This document shows, in pieces, positions 50,244 through 62,300 of a stretch of 64,000 nucleotides of DNA. The DNA comes from Cordia subcordata. Taxonomy: Eukaryota > Streptophyta > Magnoliopsida > Boraginales > Cordiaceae. A program made the translations under genes and the position numbers. The stretch covers positions 2,932,501-2,996,500 of the forward strand of contig JAPTOF010000012.1 of the NCBI GenBank assembly GCA_028554755.1, in the 5' to 3' direction. Numbering within the stretch: position 1 is the stretch's first letter; each line of letters starts with the position of its first letter. The notes beneath the pieces are model-generated. The model made no database searches. It had not been told where the DNA came from and saw nothing but the letters and a program-made list of their open reading frames with translations.

Positions 50244-51899
50244 ATGTATGTATATGTGTATGTATATATATACGTATGTGTGTTGTGCTTTATGCTATAA
50301 TATATTGTAATGTTGTGCAGTTGCTGTAGCTATACAGAGAGCATATAAAGTATTTGATACTTTGTTTAAATCAAGCTCATCTACTCCATCCATTAAAGTT
50401 TTGTGAACATAATGCGTATATATAATCTCTGAGAATATAATATAAGAGTTGTGAATATGGCATTTATATATAATTGGTAAACAGGTTGTGGATATACAAA
50501 AGTTGTATAGATAGTTTATTAATTGTGAACATGTAAAACTTTTAAACATATAGTATAAGAGTAGTAAATAGTCAAACTTATGAATATGTTACGTAAAAAT
50601 TGTATACAATTAAAAGTTTTAAATATAAAGTATTAAAAATGTGAACATATATGTAAATAATTAAAAGTTTTAGTGTATAATATAAAAGTTATGAACGAAT
50701 AATACAAGAATTGTATACGTATAGTATAAAAGCTATCAACACGCATACTATTCACACATTGTGTGCCGCATAATGCTAAAATTAATAATAATTACCCAAT
50801 ACATGTGGTACACAGCGTAAGTTCGCTAAATCTTCTTCAATCGATGTATTATCCACATGAATGCTTGCTCAATTTAGCTGGACTCTGTACATGCATGCTT
50901 ACTTTAGCCCGGCAGTCTCTTTCGGTTCCCTGGAACGATTATGACATTATCCATGTTTTCTGTTTTGTAACATCATCCATTTGAAAGGTTAGACCATAGG
51001 ATCCAGTTTTTTTGCGGGTGTAAATTAGACAACCGTGCCAAGATCAAGCCGTTTTGGCGCATATACATGCATGGTTTAATCAATTTGATATTACTAGTGT
51101 ATTTAGAATAATCGTATTTTAAAATAATTATTTTATTAAAATGAGGATATATCTTATACGATTTAAGATATTATATCGTATACATTTAATGAACACTCAA
51201 ATTAAACTATTTTTCTATAGTTGTAAAAAATAAAATGAGAATGGATTACTTATTTTTTATAAGACAAAAAAAAGTATGATTTGTTAATAAGATGCGTATG
51301 ATAAGATGTTTTAAATCTTATAAGATATATACTCATTTCAATAGAACAAGCATATTAAATTAAGGTTACAACAAACAAAGCATAAATTATAATAGAGATT
51401 TACAAATAATAAAATAGTTATGCCAACGGATCTCCCTTATGTTTCCTACAAAAGTATTTCAGAAATTCAGACGTATTTTTTGTGAGTTCAAAGTTGAAAT
51501 TGACCTACTTGGCTTATTTTTTAAAGAGCTTTTATACAAAAATCAAAACTAAAAATGTTAAAAAAAATTGAAAGTCCCAAATTGGAGTTCTTCAAGGAAA
51601 AAAAAAAGCTCTTGAGAAACTGTCTTTATATTGTATCAGAAGTTAGTTTTCTTCATTTTTTTAAAGTCCAATATTGCCTTTACAACAACTGGGAATTTAA
51701 TTATTAAAATACAAGACCAAATAATCAACGGCTTTAATTTAACAACACTTTTACCGAAAATTTTATTACTAAAAGTTCTACACTTCAACATCTAAAATCT
51801 CATAATTAGACCAAACAAAACCTTATTAATACTATAAAATAGCTAATTGGCTTGTAAATTATATCATGCATCTGCAAGAGTACAAAGCATGGTATACTA
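47936..51899. other. Intergenic, AT-rich
   Basis: Holds (TA)n runs at 48317-48361 and 50198-50225, the latter continuing as (TG)n. Also present are a CT-rich patch (49853-49895) and degenerate AT-rich short repeats at 50330-50750. No coding region was supported. Confidence 0.5.
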
Positions 51900-52300
51900 G
51901 ACTATTTATTTAGTATTCATAAATTATTTGTCCAATAAAATACATAGAAATATCTGTACATGAAAATAGCTACAACCATTTGTTCAGAATAAAAAGATTA
52001 TTTATTCAGTATTCCTAAATTATTTGTCTCATAAAATTCACAAATTATCACAATATCTATTGATAAGTGTAAAATTGACAAATATTTATATATGAAAACA
52101 GTCACAGATATTTGTTCAGAATAAAAAGACTATTTATTCAGTATTTATATGCTATTTGTTTAGTAAAATTCACAGATTATCACAATATATGCTGACAAGT
52201 ATAAAATTAACAAACATTTATACATAAAACAGTCACAACTATTTGTTCAAAATAAAAAAATTATTTATTCAGTAATTTTAATTTATAAATATAATAAAAT
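51900..52300. repeat. ~131-bp tandem repeat array, about three copies
   Basis: The phrase tgttcagaataaaaagattatttattcag recurs at 51981, 52113 and (diverged) 52244, giving spacings of 132 and 131 bp. Intervening text such as cacaaattatcacaatat is shared as well. Units are diverged and partly deleted at the left end. Confidence 0.8.
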
Positions 52301-53246
52301 TTATAAATTATTTTTATTTAATATTAATAAATTATTTGTTTAATACATTCATAATTACAAATATATATATTACAATGTGCACTTACAGGTCTACTATATA
52401 AGTTGTCATGGTCTCCTCATGTTGTGGTGAGGACTACTGGGTCGGTTGCTGAACATGACAGCAGCGCAAGATATGGCCCAACGTCATAGTACCAAGTGAA
52501 GTCTCAGCCGCAATTTGCAAAGAGCTTTTACACTGTTAAATGTCGTTGTTATAGGCTTAAGCGGGGTCACCATTTACAAATTAATGTGAGTGGCCTTTTT
52601 CTAGCCAGGTAACATCGAAGAAATAGCCCAAAGACCTATATGCATTATTTATGTTACACTTTACACTGTTCCTTTAGATGCTAGCAGAATTAAATTGTCT
52701 TTTCAATATTGGTTCTTCCATATTCCTATTTGTCTCTTGTCTTCTAACAATCTTAAGGTTACTATATAAGGTCTTGATTTAATATTTCTTCTAATTCCAC
52801 GTAAATTTAATTAGATGAAGCACAGTGTTTTTTGATAATTTACATCATGCATGATAAAATTCTTACCAAATTAGGATTAATTCTTTCGAACTAATTATCT
52901 CGTTCAAAACTCTGACAACAATTAATAGCGAGTGTTCTTCTTGCGATCGGTATGCATGGTAAAACTCGTTTTAGTTTAGATGAATGAAGTAAAAAGGGTG
53001 TGTTGAAAATAATGCAGTATTTGCTAAACTAAGAAACTGTATTAATGCTAGAGTAGATCTAATATTGCCTGATTGCCCTGCCTACAATAAGGAAATCTAG
53101 TGCACTTATCAATGTAGGCCCACTTGATCTCTTTTTTCTTTGTAATTGTTGAAGTATTTGGCCTGATTTTAAGGAAACTAATTTATGAAATGTTTCAAAG
53201 TCAAGCCATGACTAAGACTTCTATTTAACTAAACTATAAAATTTTA
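52301..53246. other. Intergenic, no gene seen
   Basis: Mixed-composition spacer between the tandem array and the nested transposons. No ORF or RNA gene recognised. Confidence 0.5.
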
Positions 53247-53383
53247 GGGTGCATTTGGTTTGCCTGTTTTTTATTTTTATTTTTATAAAAAATAAAAATT
53301 AAGATAAAAAACTCATTTAGTTAATTATTTTCATTTTTATTTTCAAAAAAACATAAAATAATTTTCTAAGAAAATAAAAAATA

Positions 53384-54308
53384 GGGTGAATTGCTCAACT
53401 GCCCCTTGTAGTTTGACTAATATTCACGACTTTTCCCTGTGTTTTACAAATTAGCTACTTGGCCTCCTATGGTTTCAACAATAGTGCACACGACCCCCAA
53501 AAGCTAACTGACGTTAGCTTTTTAATGAATTTTAGTAAAATGTCATTTTTGCCCTTATCTAATCCAGTAAAAAAATTTATTTTACCTTCATTTTATTTTA
53601 AAAATAAAAATAAAAAAATAAACTTTAAAAAGTCTATTTTTCCCTAACTTATTAAATAAAATATCTATTTTACCTTTATTTTATTTAAAAATAAAAAATT
53701 AAATTAGAAAAAACACAAAAAAAAAAAAAAAGAAAACATGAGGGATTGAGGGGGTGGGGGCTGCTGGGGTTGGGGGCGACGGAGGTGGGGGCAGCCGGGG
53801 GTGGGGAAGACTGGGATAGGGGCTGCGGAGGGTTGGGGCGACGGGGGTGGGGGTTGCGAGGGTAGGGGCTACTGGGTGTAGGGGAGATGGGGTGGACAGG
53901 GGTGGGGGCGACATGATTGGTGAGGGCTGGTGGGGGGTGGGGGCAACAAGAGTGGTGGAGGGTGGTGGGTAGGGGCTAGGGGTGGGGTGGCAGGGGTGGT
54001 GGGGGCTGGTAGGCTGGGGTGGTGTGGTAGGGGTGGTGTCTTTTTTTTTAATTTAATTGCTTTTTTTATTTTTTAAACAAATTGAAGATAGAAAAGTTTT
54101 ATTTAATGCATTTATTATGAAAAAACAAAGCAAAATTGTAGAAGCCGCGCGTGTATGTCAAAACACTTTATTTTGGACGAAAAATTAACGGAAGGAGTTT
54201 ATGTGCATCCTCATTAAAACTACAGGGGGTGACTTAGCTAATTTCGTAACCACAAGGTATTATTGTGCACATTTGTCAAACCACAGGGGAAAGTTGAGTA
54301 ATTCACCC
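53384..54308. mobile_element. Non-autonomous Mutator-like element (925 bp)
   Basis: Long inverted ends, gggtgaattgctcaactg at the left and agttgagtaattcaccc at the right, extend about 90 bp with mismatches. They are bounded by a perfect 9-bp duplication, taaaaaata (53375-53383 and 54309-54317), which is the Mutator-superfamily hallmark. No transposase. The interior carries a strikingly G-rich block (53741-54042) with no relation to the flanks. Confidence 0.85.
53741..54042. repeat. G-rich degenerate repeat block inside the MULE
   Basis: About 300 bp of recurring ggggtggggg, gggggcgac and ctgctgggg phrases on the + strand, with many G runs of four or more. It has G-quadruplex potential. A Pro-rich minus-strand frame across it is only a translation of the repeat. 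Confidence 0.85.
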
Positions 54309-54340
54309 TAAAAAATATAACAAAAGTGTTTTATCTGAAA

Positions 54341-54535
54341 AACAAGGTGACAATTTTGTAAACAACTCTAAAAGATTTAGAAAACAAGGTGGCAGCTCTG
54401 TAAATAACTCTAAAGATTTAGAAAACAAGGTAATAATTTTGTAAATAACTCTAAAATATTTAGAAAATAAGGTGGTAATTTTATAAATATATCTAAAAAA
54501 TTTAGAAAATAAGGTGGAATTTTATAAATAAACAT
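54341..54535. repeat. 42-bp minisatellite, about 4.7 copies
   Basis: Units begin aacaaggtg or aataaggtgg, continue attttgtaaataactctaaa, and end atttagaa. The period is 41-42 bp. It lies in the outer inverted-repeat element, to the right of the nested MULE. Confidence 0.85.
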
Positions 54536-54673
54536 CAAAAAGAAAAATATTTTTGTTAACCAAACACATTCTCTAAATTTTAAGAACAGAAAATGAAAAC
54601 GACTTTCAGGAAATGAAAATAGAAAATGAAAACTAGAAAATAAAAATAGAAAACAAGCAAATCAAACACAACC

Positions 54674-56373
54674 TTAATTTTTATAATTGAATAGCTTTAG
54701 CGTAGAAGTGCTGTTGAACAAAGTAAGCCATTTATTTTCTGATCCACTCATGAAGTTTACTATGGATGACGTTGTTCGGCTGATTACCATCAGAGTGCCG
54801 TGGGCGGTGAAAATGACCAAAGCTTTCGCAATAGATACATTTCTTAAGGTAATATTCGTGGGCTTTGACAAATTAAGGTAATATGCGTGGACTTTGACAA
54901 ATTTAAAGGATAATATCGAGTTTCGAAAGAAGTGAAATGGTATTTCTGAAGTTAAAAGAAGAAAAATAACTTTTTGCATGATATTGCAAAATAATTTCCA
55001 AAAGACCTTTTCTCAGAATATCCAGTTTGGAGCTTCTTATCTTCTAATTTTTTTTTAATTTTTGCTTTAATCTAGGAGCTCCTTAAAAGGATGAGACAAA
55101 TAAGATAATTTTAACTTTTAATTAAAAATATATTTTTTTATATCTAAAAGTTAAGTCAAACATTCCTTAGAGTTTTCAATGTCCCCATCAAAATGCTTGT
55201 ATTGATCATCATCCTGTTGACTATGATTATATTGTGTTTAACTTATTTAAACCGTGTCTATATAATTTTGAAGGACTTCTTAGGAGAAAAGATAAAATGT
55301 ATTAGACTTCCGTGATTTGCATATATAGTGCTCTGGATCTTTTATGTTATCAAAACTTAATCATAATTTCTCTCTATTTTCTAATATTTTTCATATATAT
55401 ATTTTTTTAACTTTCTAAAGTATAACATATAATAAAGTCCTTTCCAAGGTGTATAGACTGTAGTACTTTGTTTCATAAAAACAAATGGGCCGGGAATTAT
55501 GAGGAGATTGTAAAGTATAGGGGCTTGATGTATGTCAAATAAATTACAAGAGGATTCAATCTAATTTACCCCAAAAGAAATTGCGAGAAGATGTTAAAAA
55601 GGTGCTGTCATAAGCAATATTATTTTGTCGCTGTCAGGATCCGACCAGATGGATCATACGGAAAAAGCAAAACACCGGGAAAGTTAAGAAAATGAGTGTG
55701 AATAAAAAATGAGTTTGAATTAGGACCCTGCGTAGCATGATAGCTCGTAGCATCAATGCAGTTTCTCAACAAATGAGTTGCGCCACGTGCAAATATCTGC
55801 AGGGCAGCCAAATCCATTGAAACCAAATAAAATAATACCATGAATGATTTATTTAGTTGTTTATCTTTAATGCTTTTATAATAAAGTGTGTGAGCTCTAG
55901 GACACTAGCAATTCAATTAGTTTATAATTTGTGATATGAATTTTGAACCCGTAAAAACGTTAAGAAGATAACGACATCAGGTCTAATAAAGTCACAATGC
56001 AAATTACAAAGATACAAGACTAAAAAATGTTATTTTTTGACTTATTTTAGACTAAAAAATATTACTAATTACAAGATAAAGAATTAAATTATTATGTTTC
56101 AAATATAAAAGATTTAATTATTAAAAAGATCAAAGATAAGAGATCAAACACATCATTTTCCCGAGATAATGTTCCAATTTGGCTGCTAATGTATAAAAGT
56201 TAACGCGGTCTTTTCATTAACGACTTTAGGTTTATGTTGATTAATCGACAGACTTATCTTTGGCCCAAAGAAGGAGGAAGAAAACAAAAAGAAAAAAAAA
56301 AAAGTAGGGTTATGCCGTGGGTCTCATGACTTTATGAGCGTAAAAGTCTTCATGCCTCTAATTGCCCGGGGCC
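54674..56373. other. Intergenic, no gene seen
   Basis: AT-rich spacer upstream of the bHLH gene. No ORF with recognisable homology. Confidence 0.5.
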
Positions 56374-56382
56374 TATATATAA
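56374..56382 (+). promoter_or_regulatory. TATA box of the bHLH gene
   Basis: tatatataa, 106 bp before the ATG at 56480, in GC-richer local context (gcccggggcc just upstream). Confidence 0.7.
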
Positions 56383-56479
56383 CGGGCATAAGCTGCACAC
56401 CTGTTTTCAAAGTGTTCCAATTTACCCTAATTTATTTGTGTTTCAAAGTCCTTTCTTGCATTTTCAGTAAAATACAAAT

Positions 56480-57522
56480 ATGGAAACTAGTCAGCCTTCT
56501 TCAGTTCCTAAATTAGAAAGAAAGGTTGTAGAGAAGAACCGGAGGAATCTCATGAAGGATCTGTATTCCCAGCTCCAATCTTTCCTCCCAAACCATGACA
56601 CCAACTCCAAGGTCTGCCTCCCTTTGCATGTAAATGATACGTGTTCAGTTTATAACGACATGAATTTTCTATGTTAATACATGTTTAAACTTTTAGAGTC
56701 AATTGAAAGCTCGATGTGTTTTGGAATTAGCTCAATGATGCCATTGATGACTTGATTTCAGGGAGCGTCGCGATTGCCTGATCAGATAGATGAGGCTGTG
56801 ACGCACATCAAAAGCTTACAAATGAAGCTGGAGAAGAGCAATGAGAAGAAAGAGTATCTGCAGAATCGCAGATCAAAGAGGCCAATTTCATGCATTGAAA
56901 GTGATAATAATGTTCTGCCAGAAACCACAACTAATTTACCTCTAATTGAAATACATGAAATGGGTCCTTCAATGTGTGTTGTTTTAGTAAAGGGACTAGA
57001 TAGCATTTCCAGATTCTATGACATCGTCTCTTTGCTCCATGAAGAAGGGGTCGAGATTGTTAATGCGACTTTTTCGATTCATGGACATTCAACGTTTCAG
57101 ATAGTTCATGAAGAAAAGGTCAGTATGATAGAAACAAGCAAAGGCCAAGTTTACTTTTTCTTCTTCTTCTTCTTTTTACTCGAACCCTGTGTTTAATCGG
57201 GTTCGGGCCTTGTCAACGTTTTTTAAAGAATTTACGTAATCTTAATTGCTTGAACTACTTCTTAATCCCAAGGCTTTGTTACTTATAGTTGAATTTGATC
57301 GCTTAATCGTCTTCCATTTCATCCTTTTGGGTTCCTATGGTGCAGATTAAAAAATCAACTTCTGGTTTTGGAGCAGCAAGATTGTCTAGGAGGATAAATG
57401 AATTGTTCAGCGGAGCTTCAAGCAGTACTGACATGGAATCAGAACTACAACTTTGGGACTTCGAAATTGAGCCTAGCTTATGGGGGTTTGAACTTGCAGA
57501 GAAAATGCGATTAGGAGGCTAG
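56480..57522 (+). CDS. bHLH transcription factor, bHLH162-like, 3 exons, 221 aa
   Basis: Exons 56480-56611, 56762-57118 and 57346-57522 total 666 nt, all in phase 0. The basic region and helix 1 (KLERKVVEKNRRNLMKDLY, residues ~11-29) carry Glu9 and Arg13 of the E-box-reading triad, but His5 is replaced. Helix 2 spans the first intron (RLPDQIDEAVTHIKSLQMKLE). A C-terminal ACT-like region (MCVVLVKGLDSISRFYDIVSLLHEEGVEIVNATFSIHG) probably serves dimerisation. The exon order and split within the loop match the plant group that includes bHLH162. Likely a nuclear E-box-binding regulator; targets cannot be read from sequence. Intact, with a TATA box upstream. Frames running past exon 2 into the TTC-rich intron are artefacts. 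Confidence 0.92.
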
Positions 57523-58044
57523 AGTTTGGTGTACCGGGTCCAAGAATTTCTTGTTCTGAATATTGTTGTATATTTCTCAAAATTTGTCGAGGTAATGAAA
57601 ATTCCAAGTTTCTCAAAATGGCTAATACTAAATGTCAATAATTTTATTTTGCAATATGCCCCATTGCATATGAATTATGATCCTAATTAACCTGTGTAAA
57701 AATATAGTTTTCCAAAATCAATCTTTCTACATGGATAGCATGCATGTATATTGAAAACATACTCTCTAAAAACTCTTGTAGTTTTCTTGTAGTGGAAGAA
57801 TGAAAAGGTATCATCTCCAAATAGCATTAAAACTATTGTATCTGCAATCAAGAAAGATATTTATTTTGATATTTTCATTTTTCTCATGACTGGATTTTGG
57901 AATATGACTTGAACGAAGATGTTCGACTTGGTTAGACATGATACATGTACATTGATAGATACTCATGTAGATAATATAATTGGACCAAAGAACCAATGTT
58001 GATATTATATTAAGTTAATTGAGATTCTAAGCTAATGGCTGCCA
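57523..58044. other. 3' flank of the bHLH gene
   Basis: Probable 3' UTR, then AT-rich spacer. Nothing else recognised. Confidence 0.5.
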
Positions 58045-58700
58045 GTGACGAAATCAGAAGTTTTATCAAGGGGGTAAAAAATATTTATACGTATAATTTT
58101 ATATACATAAATATACATACATATATATATATATATATATATTGCTTTTTAATAAAATTTCAAACACGCACTATGAGTTTTTGTATTTTGAAATTGCTAC
58201 ATAATTGTTTTATTACTAATACCATCAAATATATTTCTCTAATTAATATATAGACGTGGAGTTGAGAATTCTTCTTAGTCATGATACCTTAAGTTGCATG
58301 ATTACGTAGAACGACACCCAAAGTTTTGCAAAAGTAAAAGAGTCCACAAGATAAAGTAATTGGTTTATTAATTTTTACTAAATTGCCTATATATTTCATT
58401 GTTTGTCAAAGTCAGTTTATCACCTATTCCACTAATCTTGCAAGGCTAATATCATCAAAGTATAAGAATGTATTTTATTTTGTTTAATTAAAATTTAAAT
58501 TTAGTTATTTATTTTTGTCCAAAAAAAAATGAGTTGTGAATTAACAAGGGGTCATTCATAAATTTAAGGTGAATCATATATAAAAATTAATTTTAATAAC
58601 TTAATTACAAAATTATATATATAATAATAATAATAATTTATCAAAACTAAGGGGGGTCAAGACCCCCCTTACTCCTACATAGCTTCGTCCATGATAGCTG
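58045..58700. mobile_element. Possible MITE with degenerate inverted ends
   Basis: The left end agtgacgaaatcag...caagggggt and the right end aaggggggtcaagaccccccttactcc...gcttcgtcca resemble a common plant inverted-repeat element with GACGAAGCTA-like termini. A (TA)n run lies at 58119-58142. The ends match poorly and no target duplication was found. Confidence 0.35.
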
Positions 58701-59876
58701 GTGATGAGTAGAGCGTTGTCCAACGTTAATTTTTGACGTAAAATGAATTGAACAATCTATTAAAATATGTTAAGCCCATTATAAATCTTGCCTACACGTG
58801 AAACATATGTTTTATTCTTTAACTTTTGATTAAGAAAAAAAAAGATTATCCATAACCTAATGATATTATCAATAACTTAATGATCCTAGCAAGTCCTAGA
58901 AAACCTTCCCAGAGTGAAATTGCGTACTCTTTTGGCATCATAATTATCATGTTGTACACAAAGATACTTTCAAGATGCTAAAATAAATAAAATCGAACGC
59001 CGTTAAGGGTTTTTTTCTAAAGCTTCGTTAAGCTGGAAACAAGATTTAGTGGATGAATTTCATTTTGAGTTCATGCATGGAACTTTATGCATTGTAAATA
59101 ACATAGATTAATAATTGTTTCTTCCCATAATAAGAAGGATGATGTGCGAAGCCATATACATCTGAATATTCTTTGTTTCACCTCCATGAAAATCGAGAAA
59201 TCTGTCTATTTTCCACGTTCAAAATTGCGTACTTAGAATAAAATAAGAAGTATGACCAAGTTCGCTCTTATGTAAGTCTTTCCTTCATTAATAAAATTTC
59301 CAAGGGGGAGGAGGACTAGTAGGATCTAATTCTACCCCACTAGTGGCAAAGGGAGGGGGATTACCCGGGTCCATGGCCCCCTACCTCCAAAAAAAAAAAT
59401 TCTAAACTACCTCATATTTTAATTATTTGTTTATCTTTATTTGGTTGCCACAACCCCCAAAAAAAAAAACATGCAATTTGATGAGTTACCGCATTTAGTA
59501 AGGACAGACCTAACGTGATGATGCATGATAATTGCCATCACCCTTTAGCTTTACTTTTTTTTTTTCTCTCTTTTTCCCCTTTCCAGTTAAAAATCGTAGA
59601 TACATGTATTGCCCTCCCCTTGCTTTCCTCCCTCTCATTATCTACTTCTCACAAGCCAATCGCCAACACAAAAATCACAAAGCTTCTTACTTCACAAATC
59701 AGGTTTAATGTTAGAGTCTATTTGGCCCAGCTTCCAGAAAACCAGAAGCATTTTTTATGAGTTTAAAAACTAAAGTTAATTACATAAAGTCAAAGCTTTA
59801 AAAAAAAAAAAAAAACTCACAAGTTCCAAATTGGGGCTTTTGGAGAAAAGTATTTGAGAGAAGTTGTTTTTATATC
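58701..59876. other. Intergenic, no gene seen
   Basis: AT-rich spacer up to the LTR at 59877. The small pyrimidine-rich ORF at 59515-59760 has no recognisable homology. Confidence 0.5.
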
Positions 59877-60208
59877 TGTTGGGGAAAAACATGCAAACAC
59901 GAAGAATACGAGAAGAAATAACGGACACAAGAATTACGTGGTTCGACTTTGAAGCCTACGTCCACGGGCAGCAGAAAATAATTCTATTATTGATCACGAG
60001 TGCTACAAGGCTCTCACTTTGGTTTCTCTCTCACACATAACATAATGAGTATTGCCACATATTTACAGTGTAAAGGTTTCCTAAACCCATTAAGCAGAAA
60101 AAGCAACTAATTAATTATGTGCTACAAAAGGTAACAAGCGAATAAGGTAATATACTAACAAGGAAATCTGCTATTCTTGTTGCCCAAGAATACGGGCCAC
60201 ATTCAACA
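59877..60208 (-). repeat. 3' LTR of the terminal copia element (332 bp)
   Basis: Begins TGTTG and ends CAACA on the + strand, next to the purine tract at 60211-60220. The 5 bases to the left are atatc; the partner target duplication is beyond the window. Confidence 0.85.
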
Positions 60209-60279
60209 AATCTCCACCTTGGCACGTATTCGCTCCAATCAATACACCATCATCCCTGCAGCCAACTGCCTCTAAGAGC

Positions 60280-60963
60280 TCAATGCTCCGTACCGCAAAT
60301 AGCAACCAAGTCCAAGCAATGCTTAAACTTGCTGACTGGAACCATCTTAGTCATCATATCTGTTGGATTCTTATGGGTAGATATCTTCTGCACCGATATG
60401 ATTCCTTGTGATACAACATCTCTGATAAAATGATATCTGATATCAATATGTTTAGTCCTGTCATGATACATCTGATTCTTCGTCAGATGGATTGTACTCT
60501 GGCTATCACAAAAGACTGTACTTGGATCTTGCTGTAGTCTAAGATCACAAACCAGGCCTTGTAACCACATGGCCTCCTTCACAGCTTCTGCCATTGCCAT
60601 GTACTCCACTTCAGTAGTCGACAATGCCACAGTAGACTGTAATGTTGCTTTCCACCTGATAGCACATCCAGAGAGAGTAAACACGTAACCCGTCAGAGAT
60701 TTTCTCTTATCAAGATCACCCGCAAAGTCTGAATTACAATAACCCACCAACCTCGCGCAATCTCGAGTCATCTTGCTAAATAGCAATCCTATATTCGCCG
60801 TGCCACGCAAATATCTCATTATCCATTGCACCGCTTCCCAATGTGTTTTCCCAGGTGATGTCATATAACTGCTCACAACATTAACTGCATGTGAAATATC
60901 AGGTCGAGTGCACACCATAACATACATCAAGCTACTAACAGCACTCGAGTATGGAACATGAGA
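60280..60963 (-). pseudogene. copia RNase H and C-terminus
   Basis: Reads [35 protein letters not shown], a [22 protein letters not shown]ase H core, STTEVEYMA, and [18 protein letters not shown]. The frame is open over about 228 residues, so this piece is well preserved. It is cut from its reverse transcriptase by the solo LTR at 60969-62571. Confidence 0.93.
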
Positions 60964-61360
60964 CATATTGATACGCTATTTGATCACAAGCCTAAATAGC
61001 CCGCAAGTGCACGAGACGTGTGTAGTACAGTGTGTGCAAGTGCGGGGTCGAATCCACAGGGAGGCTACCTTAGTTTAGTCTCTATGTGCTCGGGTGCCTT
61101 AAACTAGCTACGTGCATGTGTGTACTTACTTTAGGATGGAAGGGAGCTCGGAAAAAGGAAAATAAAAACTAATCTATGGAGGAACTTAAGGGAACCAAAC
61201 TAAGGAAGGAAACACTAATAAAGAATAAGGGGACCTAGGGCGATTGCATTGCAACAAGACTTGGGCTATGATAACAGATGATGTCTATCTAAGGCTCGGG
61301 ACTTCTATTGCCGTTGTGTTGATCGGGGGCTCTCTTAACCAATACTAGTGGTTCAACCCG

Positions 61361-61631
61361 TTAGCTGGATTTAAAGCTAAGGGCCAATCCCTCCTAGCCT
61401 ACGCAATCCGTGCTTAGAACTTATCCTCTTGGCTGGATTTAAAGCCAAGGACTAGCACCTAAACACTACGTGACATTAAGGCTCAATTAACCAACACTAA
61501 CGTGGGTGAGGGATACTCTAGTCTAGGTTAACTTATCCGCTTGGCTGGATTTAAAGCCAAGGACTAGCACCTAAACTCGACTAAGCATAGCATGTAACCT
61601 ATTAGCTAGATTTAAAGCTAAAGCCCACTCT
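61361..61631. repeat. Four copies of a 20-22-nt hairpin motif
   Basis: Copies at 61361-61380, 61428-61449, 61540-61561 and 61612-61631. Arms are TTAGCT/AGCTAA in copies 1 and 4 and CTTGGCT/AGCCAAG in copies 2 and 3, around a constant GGATTTAA-like loop (AGATTTAA in copy 4). The arm changes are compensatory, keeping the pairing. Confidence 0.85.
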
Positions 61632-62134
61632 ACTAAGCAAAGCCACGAGATTAAGCACAATCACATCACCCATATAAGTAGATAAGAGCATTTGAAGCAT
61701 AAATAACACATGCATATTCACTTAGGCATTTTAACAAACACATAGACATGTTTGATTTCCAATACATAGACATATTGAATCATGCCATAAATTTATGCAA
61801 ATAAACATGTATTAAGAGCCAAAGATCTACACAAATCTATTATTCAAAGCCCTAATATAATATACAACAACAATCAACCCTAAGTCTAGCCCAATCTAGC
61901 AACATATTTACAAGAAATAGAGAAAGAACAAGAAGAACTTCCCTAAATTCTTGCTTCCAAATCCTTCAAATCTTTGTTTAATACTTCAATCCTAGCTTGG
62001 TGTGGGGTTTAGATGGTGGTTTAGGGTGTTTTGTGAAGTGGGTAAAGGGTTAGGGTTTATTAGGATTTTAGAAATAAAAGTTCCTCTCTCCAAAATGAGC
62101 TGAAACGAGCTTTTTATGGATTTCTTCAGCGCAC

Positions 62135-62300
62135 AGCTGGTCGACCAGCTCCTCTTTCTTGCTCGACCGGCTTCAATCATAATGCTCTCTGGAATAGCCG
62201 GTCGATTGGCTTCTTGAGGCACTCGACCAGCTTCAAATCTTTTATTCTCTGGAGCGGCCGATCGACCTATACGGTCGACCGGCTCTTCTTCTAAGTCGAC
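62135..62300. repeat. Cluster of TCGACC motifs with a 16-bp palindrome
   Basis: Seven TCGACC or TCGATT sites, most followed by (a/g)gc, within 166 bp. AGCTGGTCGACCAGCT at 62135-62150 is a perfect palindrome. Intervening text (cttc, ctctgga) also recurs. Confidence 0.8.

Larger units (their letters stand above)
53247..54673. mobile_element. Terminal-inverted-repeat element, split by a nested MULE
   Basis: The left end ggtgcatttggtttgcctg and the right end caagcaaatcaaacacaacc are inverted repeats of about 22-24 bp with a few mismatches. Without the nested insertion the element is about 490 bp. Its right half holds a 42-bp minisatellite. The ends resemble hAT-type MITEs, but an exact 8-bp target duplication was not found. 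There is no coding, so it is non-autonomous. Confidence 0.6.

Noticed and set aside
53699..53914. Pro-rich minus-strand ORF as an extensin-like gene
   Set aside because: It is the complement of the G-rich repeat inside a MULE; no signal peptide or SPPPP pattern, and it ends in homopolymer.
59515..59760. Small ORF next to the terminal copia LTR
   Set aside because: Pyrimidine-rich composition and no homology.
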